A DNA stretch of 64,000 nucleotides, taken from contig JAJJXM010000028.1 in NCBI GenBank assembly GCA_024516155.1, positions 310,001-374,000 of the forward strand, given 5' to 3'. Numbering within the stretch: position 1 is the stretch's first letter; every line of letters begins with the position of its first letter. The DNA is from Pyronema omphalodes (lineage: Eukaryota; Ascomycota; Pezizomycetes; Pezizales; Pyronemataceae). A program made the position numbers and the translations under genes. A model generated the notes under the pieces. That model was not told the DNA's origin. It worked only from the letters and a program-made list of their open reading frames with translations, and searched no databases. Shown here in pieces: positions 10,720 to 22,062 of this stretch.

Positions 10720-12147
10720 TTACAAAATAAGGGCGTCGAAAGCACCGGCAGGAGCAGCTCCCTTGGCGATAAGCTCATTGGCAGTGATAGCGTAGACAGC
10801 CTTAAGCTCAGCGGTACCCTTGGTAACGTTCAACTTAGCGACAAGGTCAGCAAGCTGCTCAGGGTCGATCTTGTCCTGGATCTCCATAAGCTGGTTGAAA
10901 GCGACGGAACCAGCGGGGGCGAATTCAGCAGCAGCAGACTTGAGAACACGACGGTTCTTCTTGACGGCGTCCTTTGCGCTCTTCTTGTTCTTCTGAGCCT
11001 CAGCGGCGGCGGCCTTAGCAGCCTCGGCCTCAGCGGCAGCCTTCTTGGCATCCTCCTCTGCCTTCTTGGCAGCCTCCTCGGCCAAACGCTTCTCCTCTGC
11101 CTCACGCGCGTTCTTCTTGGCGTTACGGCGCTCCTTCTCCTGCTCTTTGAAGATCTTGATACGGGGGTCGAGAGCAAGGACTTTGTCGACGAGCTCACGG
11201 AGACGGGCAATGTCCTCGGACTTTCTCTTCTTGCGGGCAGCGTTGTTCTTACGCTCGACGTGACGCTTCTGGTCACGGTTCTCGTTGTCATCGGGGACAT
11301 CCTCGTCGAGGTACTCGAAGGTTCTCCAGGAGTCAAAGTTGTAGAAGAAGTTGTAGAACTCGTCGACCTCCTCCTTTGAGCTCTTCTCGTTTCCGAAAGA
11401 AGGAATAGGCTGCTTCTTGGAGAAGCGTCCCTCGGCGGCGAAAACAGCGGCCCATCCCTTGTAGAAAGACTTAGAGGAAGCCTTCTTGCTAGGGGGCTCA
11501 ACCTCGGCGTTCTCGTCAACAGAGTCAAACTGGCGACGCTTGACAGGGTCGGAAAGAATCTCCATAGCCTTCTGGATACACTTGAAGAAAGAGTCGTCCT
11601 GCTGACCTCCAGCAGAGGCAGCAGCCTTCTTGTCGGGGTGGTGCTTCAAGACCTTGCGACGGTGGGCCTTCTTGATCTGCTCCTCGGTGGCTCTCCAGCG
11701 GTACTTGCTGAGTCCGAGAACGGCGTAGTGGTCCTGGTTCTATTCAATGAATTAGTATTGACCCCCAATTTTGAAGCTACCTTTGGAAAAATCGCGTACC
11801 TTCCAGTCCTTGGGGTCACGACGGAGCATCTCGGGGTCCTCAGGCTCGGAGATCTCGCCGGCATCCTCATCCTCAACGTTCTTGACCTTCTGGGAAGCCT
11901 GAATTCTGTCATCCTCAGAGAAGGTGCGCTGGTGGCGCTTCTGTTTACATTGTCAGTACGCATCCACGTCTAGTTTAATCGCGGGGTAACAAACTCTGCG
12001 GGCGTGGGCGAGGAAGTGGGGTCCAAGGGGCTCGAGCTTTCTGTTAACAGGAGCAGAGATGGCAGCGTGAGAAACAAAGTTTCCCTCAGCAGACCAGTCT
12101 CCGGAGAAGACTGGGAGGGCGGAGTCGATCTTGATAGAGGAGGCCAT
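10720..12147 (-). CDS. ZUO1: Zuotin, ribosome-associated DnaJ (Hsp40) co-chaperone
   Basis: Three exons, 12147-11995, 11940-11800 and 11739-10720, give 437 residues, close to the yeast Zuo1 length. Zuotin pairs with an atypical Hsp70 (Ssz1) as the ribosome-associated complex and stimulates the Ssb Hsp70 on nascent chains. Visible: N-terminal PVNRKLEPLGPHFLAHARRK, RTFSEDDRIQ, then a J domain from about residue 99 (DHYAVLGLSKYRW) with the essential HPD at about 132-134. The zuotin homology region follows (FYKGWAAVFAAEGRFS, FYNFDSWRTFEYLDEDVPDD), then a long Lys/Ala/Glu charged helix (about residues 270-360) and the C-terminal four-helix region. Introns are 54 and 60 nt. Codon choice is strongly C/G-ending, as expected for a highly expressed gene. 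It is divergent from RIB7 with 350 bp between start codons. Confidence 0.95.
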
Positions 12148-12497
12148 TTGTTGTGTTTGGATGATTTCGGATTGCTCTGTCGTCGAAAGATCTAAACCTG
12201 GTGGGGGATTTTGCCAGCGAACTTAACTCTTCTCAAACTTTTTTTTGCACTAGCCGTTTCAGACCACAGTCTTTTTTTGAACCTTGAGCCGCAAGTTGGT
12301 TGTATGTAACAAGCAACGTTCACGGTTCCACAAGCCCCAGGCCCCAGGGTGTTAGCTACCTGCTACATACCCTAGAAACAACAACAGCTACGTACTAAAC
12401 GGCCTTTCACTCTAGTCTATCCGCAACAAAAAGATAAGATCCGCGTTCCAGCCAAGCCAACAACCTGATCTCCACGCCTTTTACCAGCTCCACCAAC
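12148..12497. promoter_or_regulatory. Shared intergenic region between zuotin and RIB7 start codons
   Basis: 350 bp separate the two divergent ATGs, so both 5' leaders and promoters must lie here. Contains T8 and T7 runs (12239-12278), an A5 near 12426 and pyrimidine-rich DNA. No specific factor site was identified. Confidence 0.6.
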
Positions 12498-13298
12498 ATG
12501 TCGACAAACCTCGAGCTCCCCGGGAGCGTGACACCATTCCTGGCCTCGTACCTACCCCCAATCTCACCGAGCTCCTCACCCGATCCCTTAGAGCCCGAAG
12601 AAAGCGAGCCCGAAAGCCGACCCTTCGTGACCCTAACCTACGCGACATCTCTCGACTCCCACCTTTCCATAGCACCGGGGGTACAAACAGCTCTCAGCGG
12701 ACCGGAATCCAAAGCCCTAACCCATCACCTCCGTACATTCCACGATGCAATTCTAATCGGGGCATCGACAGCCGTGGCAGATGATCCAGGTCTAAACTCT
12801 CGTCTGCCTGGAACTACCCTCTCCCAACAACCTAGACCTATTATCCTGGATCCTACTTTCCGGTGGCAGCTGACGAGGGAAAGTCGAGTTTTGCGGACTA
12901 CGCGTGATGGACAGGGGCTTGCGCCTTGGGTGTTTGTAGCCAAGGAACCTGAGGCGGGGGATGTACGGGTTGGAGTATTGGAGGAGGTAGGGGGACAATT
13001 AGTAGTTCTTGAGCAAGAGGACGGGAAGGAATGGGGGTGGGAGAAGATTCTTGCCAAGTTGGCTGAGCTGGGGATTAAGAGTGTTATGGTGGAAGGAGGT
13101 GCAAGGGTTGCGAATGGATTGTTGAAACGTGGGGATTTGGTGGATTCTGTGGTGGTCACTGTGGCGCCCGTGTATCTGGGAAAGGGCGGGGTAAATGTGA
13201 GTCCTGAGGGTGTGGTGAGGTTTAGAGATGTTGCTTGGTGTACCCTTGGAAGGGATGTGGTTATGGCGGGTAGAGTCGAGCTTGTGGAGGGTATATAG
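12498..13298 (+). CDS. RIB7: 2,5-diamino-6-ribosylamino-4(3H)-pyrimidinone 5'-phosphate reductase (riboflavin synthesis)
   Basis: Single exon, 266 residues. The enzyme reduces the ribosyl side chain of the pyrimidine intermediate to ribityl with NADPH, the second step of fungal riboflavin synthesis after GTP cyclohydrolase II. RibD C-terminal (dihydrofolate-reductase-like) fold signatures: FVTLTYATSLDSHLS near residue 42, LSGPESKALTHHLRTFHDAI, ILIGASTAVADDPGLNSRL, PRPIILDPTFRW and the VEGGARVANGLL block near residue 200, ending VAPVYLGKGG. The N-terminal 40 residues are a Pro/Ser-rich extension. The start is the first in-frame ATG, in context CAACATGTC. The long open frame on the opposite strand (12725-13441) is a shadow. 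It converges with ERG6. Confidence 0.93.
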   Translation: MSTNLELPGSVTPFLASYLPPISPSSSPDPLEPEESEPESRPFVTLTYATSLDSHLSIAPGVQTALSGPESKALTHHLRTFHDAILIGASTAVADDPGLNSRLPGTTLSQQPRPIILDPTFRWQLTRESRVLRTTRDGQGLAPWVFVAKEPEAGDVRVGVLEEVGGQLVVLEQEDGKEWGWEKILAKLAELGIKSVMVEGGARVANGLLKRGDLVDSVVVTVAPVYLGKGGVNVSPEGVVRFRDVAWCTLGRDVVMAGRVELVEGI

Positions 13299-14077
13299 GG
13301 TATTCTTCCATAAGGTGATGTCGCTGCATTGACATGACTATGACTATGACTATGGCTGTAGCCGTGGTTGTGGCACCTTATAGCCATACGATGCAACCAA
13401 GAAATCCAAGGAACATCAAGAATATCAATCATAAATACCAATCATACATAGCAGGAAAAAAAAAGGAGTTTGGGTAGGCGGTTTCAGAACGGCGTTTGTT
13501 TTACGGGGCAGTTTTTTTTTATGTAGAACTTCTAAGACTCTAGGATTCTAGGACTCTTAGATACAAATATACAAAGATACATGGACTATGCAAATCATAT
13601 CATATCATATCATATCATTATCATGAATTTGACTTGAATTACGGGATTATGGGATTATGTATATCAGTCCTTGGTAAACTAAAAAGCTTCTATATCCCGA
13701 GTTTTATCAGAGTACCGGGTACACAGCCGATTCTAGGGCTATGTAGACACAGTACCATTCTCACGGCATGGTTCACAACATTGCCCATGCTACACCTATC
13801 CATCCAATTCAGAATCCCTCACCAATATTTCACTCACAGAGAACACTGATATCCAGAGGAAAAAAAAGGATATTTCGGGTATTACATATCCCATTCCACT
13901 AATCGCCAATTTTAAACCCACGCATTAACAATTACAAAAATATCCACTGTTTGAAAAAAAGGAAATGAAAAAAGAAAAATCCCAATCATAATCATGCCAA
14001 AAAAAAAAAATCAAAATCAAATCCCAAACCAACTCCTATCCTATCAACATATCCAACCCTATGTTTCCTATAACCAA
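13299..14077. other. Convergent 3' flanks of RIB7 and ERG6
   Basis: About 780 bp between two converging stop codons. Contains a (GACTAT)n run at 13335-13355, CATAT repeats at 13597-13620, a T9 run and several A-rich runs (13454-13465, 13860-13868, 14000-14012) that may act in 3' end formation. No gene seen. Confidence 0.6.
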
Positions 14078-15448
14078 CTAAGCATTCAAAGGCTTTCTCG
14101 CGATCATCATGTACATAGGAGTAAACAAGTTCTCCTTAGCACCGGCAACCAAGCAATCAGCGGCAACGGCCAAGGTATCGGCAGTCTTCTGAGTTCCCTT
14201 GGGGGCAACACCAAGCATCTCAAGACCTCCGACGAACTTGTGAACAGCGCTACGTCCAAGCTTGGTCATACGGAAAACGGTGAACAAGTCGCTGACGGAA
14301 CGAACGTGCTTGAGGTCTCCGGCGAGAGGGTAGTACCAAGGGATAGCATCGGGACGCTGGGCAAGGTCCTCGTGGTACTCGAGCTCGAATCCGGCGGCTT
14401 TGATGGCGCGGAGTCCCTCGGAAATCTTGACCATCTGGGAGATACCGTCACCACTAGGTGTGGGTTAGTTGGCTGATTCGGAAATCAAAAATAAAAGACT
14501 CGGGTACGTACATCTCAATTCCGTGGCAGATCTCACGGTGCTTGGGGTTGGTGGGGTCGTAGTCGTCGGTCATCAACCACTCGTAGACTCCGAAAACTCC
14601 ACCGGGCTTGAGGACCTTGAAGATCTCAGAGTAGACACCCTCAAGGGAGGGGGCGTGGACAGTAGCCTCGATAGCGTAAACGGCGTCGAAAGAGTTGGGC
14701 TCGAAAGACATTTGCTGTAATCCTCATTTAGCCCGAGTTTCATAAGATTCAGATTACCCGGGAAAGCTCACCATGAAGTCTCCCTTGACGAACTTCTGCT
14801 TGTCCTGAAGACCGGCCTTGATGGCGTAGTTGGTAGCACGCTCAATCTGGTAGTCGTTGTTGTTCAATCCGACAATGTTGACACCAGCGAATCTGGTCAT
14901 CTCACGAGCGGGACCTCCGACACCACATCCGACGTCAAGAACGGTCATACCCTCCTTCAAACCCATCATGTGGGCGAGGAAGTGTTCATGACGGGCGATA
15001 GCCTGGTAGAATCCCTCACCGGGGTAGAAACGACAAAAGTGGAAAGACTGTCCCCAACCGTTTTCGTAGAGGTCGGTAGCGAGGTTGTAGTAATGACGGG
15101 TGAGGGTAGCGTAACTCTCGACACGCTCCTATTATGTGATGTTAGATGGTGTTTTCAATCTCAATGGTATGCTATGCGGCTACGCAGCTTTGCAGCTTTT
15201 GCAGCTTTGCACTCCGGGAAAGGTTAAAAGATACGCACCTTCATGTCAGCCTCAGTCTCCTGTCCGGCTCCCTTGCCGTCCCAGAACTTAAAGTACTCGT
15301 CAACGGCCATCTGCTGTCCCTCCTTGTTCTTCTTAAGCATGGCCATGAAACCGGCATCCTGGGCGGCGGTTTTTCCGTGCATAGCCTGCTTGAAAGCGGC
15401 ATCACGCTCGTGGTCCTCGCGCTCGAGCTGAACCTTGTTGGCGGCCAT
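14078..15448 (-). CDS. ERG6: Sterol 24-C-methyltransferase (ergosterol synthesis)
   Basis: Four exons, 15448-15239, 15128-14772, 14714-14512 and 14453-14078, give 381 residues (yeast Erg6 has 383). The enzyme transfers methyl from S-adenosylmethionine to C-24 of zymosterol-type sterols at the ER and lipid droplets. Visible: [20 protein letters not shown], the Rossmann motif [16 protein letters not shown] near residue 133, [14 protein letters not shown], the sterol-pocket [48 protein letters not shown] and the C-terminal ARKPLNA. All junctions are in phase (introns 110, 57 and 58 nt). Codon use is strongly biased to C/G third positions. It reads away from the repeat desert to its right and converges with RIB7. 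Confidence 0.96.
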
Positions 15449-17613
15449 TATATATGATTATTAAAAGACGGTAGATTTTATAAAGACGTAATAACGAAGG
15501 AGGAGGATATTGTGAATAAAATTAGTAGTAGTAGTGGTGGTGGTGGGGAGGGTGGGATGAAGAAGTGACGGTGTTGAACGGGGAGATGAAAGAGAAATTG
15601 GGGGGGACAGGTGTTTTGTACTGTAGGGCACTCTAACTGTCCGTAGTTGGTTGACTGTTGACCGTTGTTGTCGTGGGTGCTGCTTGGTTGTTAAGCTGGG
15701 TCGCTAACTTCAACTCTTACTAGTGTCTTTTGACAGAATTGAATTAAAATTATTTGTTGTTCGGATGCTGGGTGGATTTCCCGAGTAAGAGTACGACTAC
15801 GACTACGACTACGGACACGATGGCGAAAGGGGGAAAATGAGAACAGCAACAGCGCGCCGGGGGTGGATAACGATTGGGTTTCCGCCATAAAACGCGCGCT
15901 CTCTTCCCTGCAAAACTCCACAACACATGCCAGGAACACCCGCGTAATCCACGTGATGAATTGACCCCTGAAACGTTTATGGCCGTTGACGAACAACGGG
16001 AGAAAAAAAAAAGAAAATTGGAAGTATATAAACGAGTGAGATGTATGGAAAACACAAAGAAGCAGAAGAAGAAGCCAGATTGCTTCTTTTCGATCTATTA
16101 TTGATGATAAGCACGCCAGCCATGGTGAGAGTTAAGAATGTATGCAAGAGAGCACTAGAGCAGAGCTATGTACAGCGTGGCGAATGGATGAATCGAGCGT
16201 GGGGGAGTATTTCAGCCAAGTCGATCCGAGATGGAAAGTTTAAAATGTTCTGCGTCTTCTTTCTTCCCCACAAAATCATTACCAGATGTATCATGTCACA
16301 GTTGGATGGAATGGAATTGAGTTTCTGTCGTCACGTCCCTGGCATGTGTTCTGGCAGCTACGACTGTAGCTATCAAAGGAGCCGCAAGTTGCAACTTGCA
16401 ACAGGAACCAATCCGGTACATATGGTGATTTATGGCGTAGAGCCGGATTTACCGAATGCTGCGAAGGCCTCGAAGGCCTCGCAGCCGCAAAGTCATCAAG
16501 CACATTTCATCATCTCCCTCAAAGCTCAATCCATCCACATCCACATCCTTTTCCTTTTCCCGCAAGACCAAAAAAAAGCCCCCCTCCCCCCTCCCCCCCA
16601 AAGCATAAACAAAAAAATAAAAAAATAAAAAAATACCTCAATCATCTCCGATATGGATATCAAAAAAACCGGTGTACATATTTCGGAATAAGGAATGAGC
16701 AATGAACTTTCCAAGGTGCACCGAAGTCTGAGCTTCGTTGATGGGTTGCGTTGCTTCTTGCCGGTTCGGTTATCGGATGCCGAATTTCCGGGTTTATGTA
16801 TGTGTTGTGTTGTGTTGTGTATGTAGGGGTACCGCCGGAAGTTCTGGAAGTTCTGGAAGTCTGGAAGCTTTGGAAGTCCGGAATGTGAACTTCTAACCTC
16901 AATCTTGGAACTTCGCATATCTATGGATACCATACCATACCATACCATACCACAGAGATCTTTCTCTGTCCATATTTCCGTACGATCACACATGCAACAG
17001 CTATGTAAAAAAAACACAACCCCAGGGCCCAAATACGAATCCCAATACGAACCCCAAACACGAATACGAATACGAAAACGGCTGTTAGTAAAAATCGTAA
17101 ATCGTTAAATCGAAATCATCATCTCCCACCAAATTAATCAGCCCTTAATAACCCACCCTCACATAACCCACCCTCACATACGCCATCCGAGCCATGCACC
17201 ACGATAGTGGCTTCGCTTAAGATAACGGCTCATGAGGCGGGGGCTCAGCCGCTCGGACATGATAATGATAATGATAACAGCACGGTAGGTTTTGGGCTTG
17301 AGGCTGGGGCTTGGGCTGGGCTTGGGATTGGGATGGGGCTGGGATTGGGCTTGGGCTTGGGTTTGGGCTGGGATTGGTGTTGGGCTGGGATTGGGCTGAG
17401 GCTGGGATTGGGCTTGAGGCTTGGGATCTGGGATCTGGGAATAACAGGAATAACCAGAATATCAGTACAGTTTTTGGAGTATCAATAGCCGGTATATATA
17501 TGTAGGTAGATCGTAACTTACATAGCTGGTGACTTCGCTGGTGACTTATTAGTTGCGCTCCGGAGAATGGTGATGTTCTATGGTGGCTATATGGTAAATG
17601 GTGATTATATATC
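15449..17613. other. ERG6 upstream region and gene-poor DNA
   Basis: The first 500 bp should hold the ERG6 promoter: GTGGT repeats at 15520-15550 and ACGACT repeats near 15793-15810. Further right are A-rich runs (16010, 16565-16632), GTTGT repeats (16800-16820), CATAC repeats (16928-16952), a GAATAC run (17040-17080) and a GGGCTTGGGATT-type imperfect repeat (17290-17430). Open frames here are composition shadows. No gene recognised. Confidence 0.5.
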
Positions 17614-18024
17614 ATACCAAAGGATTAAAGGATTAAAGGATTAAAGGATTAAAGGATTAAAGGATTAAAGGATTAAAGGATTAAAGGATTAAAGGATTAA
17701 AGGATTAAAGGATTAAAGGATTAAAGGATTAAAGGATTAAAGGATTAAAGGATTAAAGGATTAAAGGATTAAAGGATTAAAGGATTAAAGGATTAAAGGA
17801 TTAAAGGATTAAAGGATTAAAGGATTAAAGGATTAAAGGATTAAAGGATTAAAGGATTAAAGGATTTAAAGGATTAAGGATTAAGGATTAAAGGATTAAA
17901 GGATTAAAGGATTAAAGGATTAAAGGATTAAAGGATAAAGGATTAATTAAAGGATTAAGATTAAAGGATTAAAGGATTAAAGGATTAAAGGATTAAAGGA
18001 TTAAAGGATTAAAGGATTAAAGGA
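17614..18024. repeat. 8-bp minisatellite (ATTAAAGG)n
   Basis: About 50 copies over 410 bp, nearly perfect until 17870, where single-base slips (an extra T, AAGGATTAAGG, an ATTAATT) appear, then perfect again. It is followed by AAGGTCC copies to 18066. It is not a telomere-type TTAGGG repeat. Confidence 0.95.
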
Positions 18025-18535
18025 TGGATTCAAAGTTCAAAGGTCCAAAGGTCCAAAGGTCCAAAGGTTCGATACGAATATATGCATAACTTGTATATCC
18101 ATCCGTACCTTCTTGGCTAACTTAACCTCAATCAGTGGTGATTACGGTTTTGGTACCGGGTGAAGTATATTTATATATACAGGGACCTGTTGAGTGATGT
18201 AAATTATATGTATGAATGACATTTTTGGTAGTTGTGTTGTATGTACAGTTATAAGAAGGTCCAGGGTTTTGGTGTGTACTGTGTACTGTGCATTGCACTG
18301 TGAACTGTGAACTGTGAACTGTGCACTTCACTTCACTTCACTTCGCTTCGCTTTGTCTTGCCTTCACTTCGCTTTTTCTTGCCTTCACTTCACTTTTTCT
18401 TGCCTTCACTTCACTTCACCTCATCTACATACATACATAGACACGGTTTACAGCTTACAGCTCACAATGAGATGAGATAAGTTGAGATGACGTTCTTACA
18501 TATCAATATATGTATGGTATACTAGATGCTAGATG

Positions 18536-18988
18536 CATATCCAGTATATATCCAGTATATATCCAATACATATCCAGTATATATCCAGTATATATCCAGT
18601 ACATATCCAGTATATATCCAATACATATCCAGTATATATCCAGTATATATCCAGTATATATCCAGTATATATCCAGTATATATCCAGTATATATCCAGTA
18701 TATATCCAGTATATATCCAGTATATATCCAGTATATATCCAGTATATATCCAGTATATATCCAGTATATATCCAGTATATATCCAGTATATATCCAGTAC
18801 ATATCCAATACATATCCAATACATATCCAATACATATCCAATACATATCCAATACATATCCAATACATATCCAATACATATCCAATACATATCCAATACA
18901 TATCCAGTATATATCCAGTATATATCCAGTATATATCCAGTACATATCCAGTATATATCCAGTATATATCCAGTATATATCCAGTACA
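18536..18988. repeat. 11-bp minisatellite (CCAGTATATAT)n with a variant block
   Basis: About 41 units of period 11. Most are CCAGTATATAT. A central block at about 18808-18905 has nine consecutive CCAATACATAT units, and isolated CCAGTACATAT and CCAATACATAT variants lie near the left end. Because 11 is not a multiple of 3 and the unit lacks stops, every frame is open; these frames are not genes. Confidence 0.95.
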
Positions 18989-19012
18989 GTACAATACAGT
19001 AGTAATATCATG

Positions 19013-19112
19013 CATCATCTATCATCTATCATCTATCATCTATCATCTATCATCTATCATCTATCATCTATCATCTATCATCTATCATCTATCATCTATC
19101 ATCTATCTATCC
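19013..19112. repeat. 7-bp minisatellite (CATCTAT)n
   Basis: About 14 perfect copies, directly after the 11-bp array and a short CAGTACAGTACAATACAGTAG linker region. Confidence 0.93.
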
Positions 19113-19696
19113 TTTTCCCGGATTGAAGATTTATGTTCCAATTCTAATTCCAATTCCAATTTCAAGGGATCCAGGGGCCTAGGGATCCAGGGACATAGGG
19201 ATTATTATTGTTTGAACTTTGAACTTTGGATTTTGGATTTTGGATTTTGTCATATCTGAGAGGGGGGGGGCAAGATCTTTTTGTTATGTAGGGTTTGTGA
19301 TCATTGGTTATCATTAGTTATCATCATCATCATTAGTTATCATTATCGTTATCATTATCATCATTATTATCATTATTATCATTATTATTATCGTCACTAT
19401 CCTATCTTATCCTCCAAGACTACAAGAACACAACAGCAATTATTTCCCCTTCCGAAGTTATTGAAGTCTTTTCCATGGCCTTTATAACCTTTATGGCCTT
19501 TATAGCCTTTATAGCCGAAGTTTCTGGAAGTCTGTATAGCCATAGTAAGGGTAAATATATATGTAGCATTGATAAAAGGAATTTCATGTAATCTCATGGG
19601 GTTGATCTATTATGTATTATAATCTATATACATGTGCTATTTTCCTTTCCTTTGCTTTCCTTTTCTTTGCTTTCCTGTCGTATCATATCGTATCGT

Positions 19697-20050
19697 ATCC
19701 CCATATCCCCATATCCCCATATCCCCATATCCCCATATCCCCATATCCCCATATCCCCATATCCCCATATCCCCATATCCCCATATCCCCATATCCCCAT
19801 ATCCCCATATCCCCATATCCCCATATCCCCATATCCCCATATCCCCATATCCCCATATCCCCATATCCCCATATCCCCATATCCCCATATCCCCATATCC
19901 CCATATCCCCATATCCCCATCTTCATATCCCCACCATATCCCCATCCCCATCCCCCCGTATCCCCATATCCCCATATCCCCATATCCCCATATCCCCATA
20001 TCCCCATATCCCCATATCCCCATCCCTATCCCCATATCTCTATATCTCCA
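19697..20050. repeat. 8-bp minisatellite (CCCCATAT)n
   Basis: About 40 copies, interrupted at 19920-19965 by CTTCATATCC, CCCCACC and CCCCCCGTAT variants and fading into CTATATC copies on the right. Open in several frames through lack of stops. Confidence 0.95.
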
Positions 20051-22062
20051 TATCCCTATATCCAGATCCATCCCCCCGTATCCGTATGTACATACATATG
20101 TACAAGCAGCCTCCCTGCCGAATACGAAACATCGTATATATGGTCACCATATATAGCATGCGATACATATTTCGTGGTTTATAATTTACATATTTCGTGT
20201 TTATAATTTACATATGCTATATATGCTACATATGCTATATACCTACATATATACAACAACCTCGGGGCTTATATATATATGTATTCGTGCAGGGTATTGA
20301 GGGTATTGAGGAAAAATGAAATGAAATCCGCTTTACAGAGGATTCCGGGGAGGAAATTTTCGGGGGTCTCGTGGAGCCTGTGGGGTACATATACAGTTGT
20401 TTTTGAGTTTGGAGAGTAAAGAGGGAGAGTAAAGAGAGGAGAGGTAAAGGGTTGAGGGGGGGTTGATGGGGGCTTGATGAGTTGAGGGGGGCTTGATGGG
20501 TTTAGGTTTTGGTTTTTTTAAGGGTTGGAGGGTTGGAGGTGATGTGAGGTGATTTGATATGATCTGATCTTTTATCTGTATTGTAACGCTTCTGTATATG
20601 GCTATAGAGGTGATGACGGTATTGGGGATACTCACCCCACATTCAGTCAGTAACCGCAATTCAGTCAGTCAGTAACCGCAACTCAGTTCCCGCCCCACTC
20701 AGTCATCAGCCGCAACGAGTGATATTGTGCCCACTGCCCACCGCACCTCACGCCGCACGCCGTACGCAGCATGCCGCACGGTCCCTACCTACCTACGACG
20801 GTTCTGGTGATTGGTCGAGACCACGATATACCCGTAACCAACTACATACCCACATAACACACAAGTGTACCATACAATTGATTGGATAAGCTCCTTAGAG
20901 TCTTAAACAATACCTTTACCGGATACGTTCCTGAGACTTTGCTCACGCGACAATTGCAATTTCTATCGTATCATGTCTTGAAGATACATATACCCGTGCG
21001 AAAGTTTATTAAAGTTTTTCTCATAGATTATAGATTACAGTACTCCAGATACGGTAGATACAGTACAGTCGTATATACAGTTCTAAGTCCTGTACGAATC
21101 CGAGGAAAAAAAGACACCTTTACAGCCTTATAGGCTTGTAACAGATGTAATACAGATACAAGACAGGATAAGACAGGATAGGATAAGGCAAGATAGAATA
21201 AGATCCTTGATTGGAATTACGTGATTACGTGACTACGTGACGCGTTTCCCTTAAAACATCTAACCATCTCAATATCTCAATATCTCTACCGCCTGCGCGA
21301 ATCCGTAACCCGTATTTCGTATTCCATATTGCGGCACTTGAAGCCTTCTTCTCTTTGGACTTTGGTCTTTGGTCTTTGTCGAGGTTGGTGACATGTCTTC
21401 GCGCGTTCTATCCTTCGTGCCTTCGTGCCTTCTACGGCAATGCTTTTGTACCTTCGCGCCTTCGTGCCCCCGCGCCCTCTCTCCTTCGCGCCTTCGCACC
21501 TTCGCACCTTCGGCGCATCCCATGTCCAAGCGGCGGGAGCCGACAACTGCGACTGGTTGTGTTACGTAGACACAACAGCCGTACTAGATGGCAGCAGCAG
21601 CAGCAACAGCAGCAGCTATATGTCTCCTGCAGCATGTTATCGTGACAATGGGGGGCGGGGGGGGGGGGGGGGGGAGGGGGTGGGATTATATATCCCCCTC
21701 ATCGCCATGATTGATAGCTTCAATTCCCGTCTAAAACAAAGAGACAAAAAAAGGCAAGAAATACAACTAATACATTATACGTTCATTCGACCATTCAATC
21801 GTCACTACAGGTAATTCATCATGACTACTAGGTACGTCACGGCTCCCTCCGAACTGGTGTGCTGAGCTATCGAAAAGCTATACAAGCTCTGTGTGTAGGC
21901 TTGGGGAAGCTATCGCGCCGTACACCTCCCCAAGGTCCTTGAGCTGCCAGAGTCCCCCAGCTTAATCTCCTCCCCAGCTTGATCTTCCCATCTCTACATC
22001 ATCATCATCATTATCGTTACCATCATCATCATCACAATTATCGAAAGAAGCTCGAAATACTA
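20051..22062. other. Repeat-rich intergenic DNA left of ISN1
   Basis: Contains ATATGCTACATATGCTAT repeats (20165-20250), GGGTTGAGGG-type G-rich repeats (20440-20520), CAGTCAGT repeats (20640-20680), TACGTGA repeats (21215-21240), a CCTTCGCGCCTTCGTGCC-type 9-bp array (21410-21520), CAG triplets (21590-21615), an interrupted G tract (21650-21680) and CAT triplets (21998-22035). The last 150 bp probably form the ISN1 5' leader. No gene seen. Confidence 0.5.

Noticed and set aside
10830..11528. 232-codon frame overlapping zuotin on the same strand
   Set aside because: It is an alternative frame of the zuotin coding exon, Arg/Ser-rich as expected from its codon bias.
12725..13441. 238-codon frame opposite RIB7
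   Set aside because: Antisense shadow of the RIB7 exon. RIB7 has clear family motifs on the plus strand.
17614..18024. Telomere or centromere repeat
   Set aside because: The unit ATTAAAGG is not TTAGGG-like, and the array is short and flanked by single-copy genes on both sides.
18503..19259. Long open frames on both strands with YISSIYPVYIQ / IYWIYTGYILD repeats
   Set aside because: They are produced by the 11-bp minisatellite, which has no stop in any frame. There are no splice sites, promoter or non-repeat domain.
19612..20206. Overlapping 120-190 codon frames (PYPHIPIS / GYGDMGIW)
   Set aside because: Shadows of the CCCCATAT repeat, open in several frames at once.
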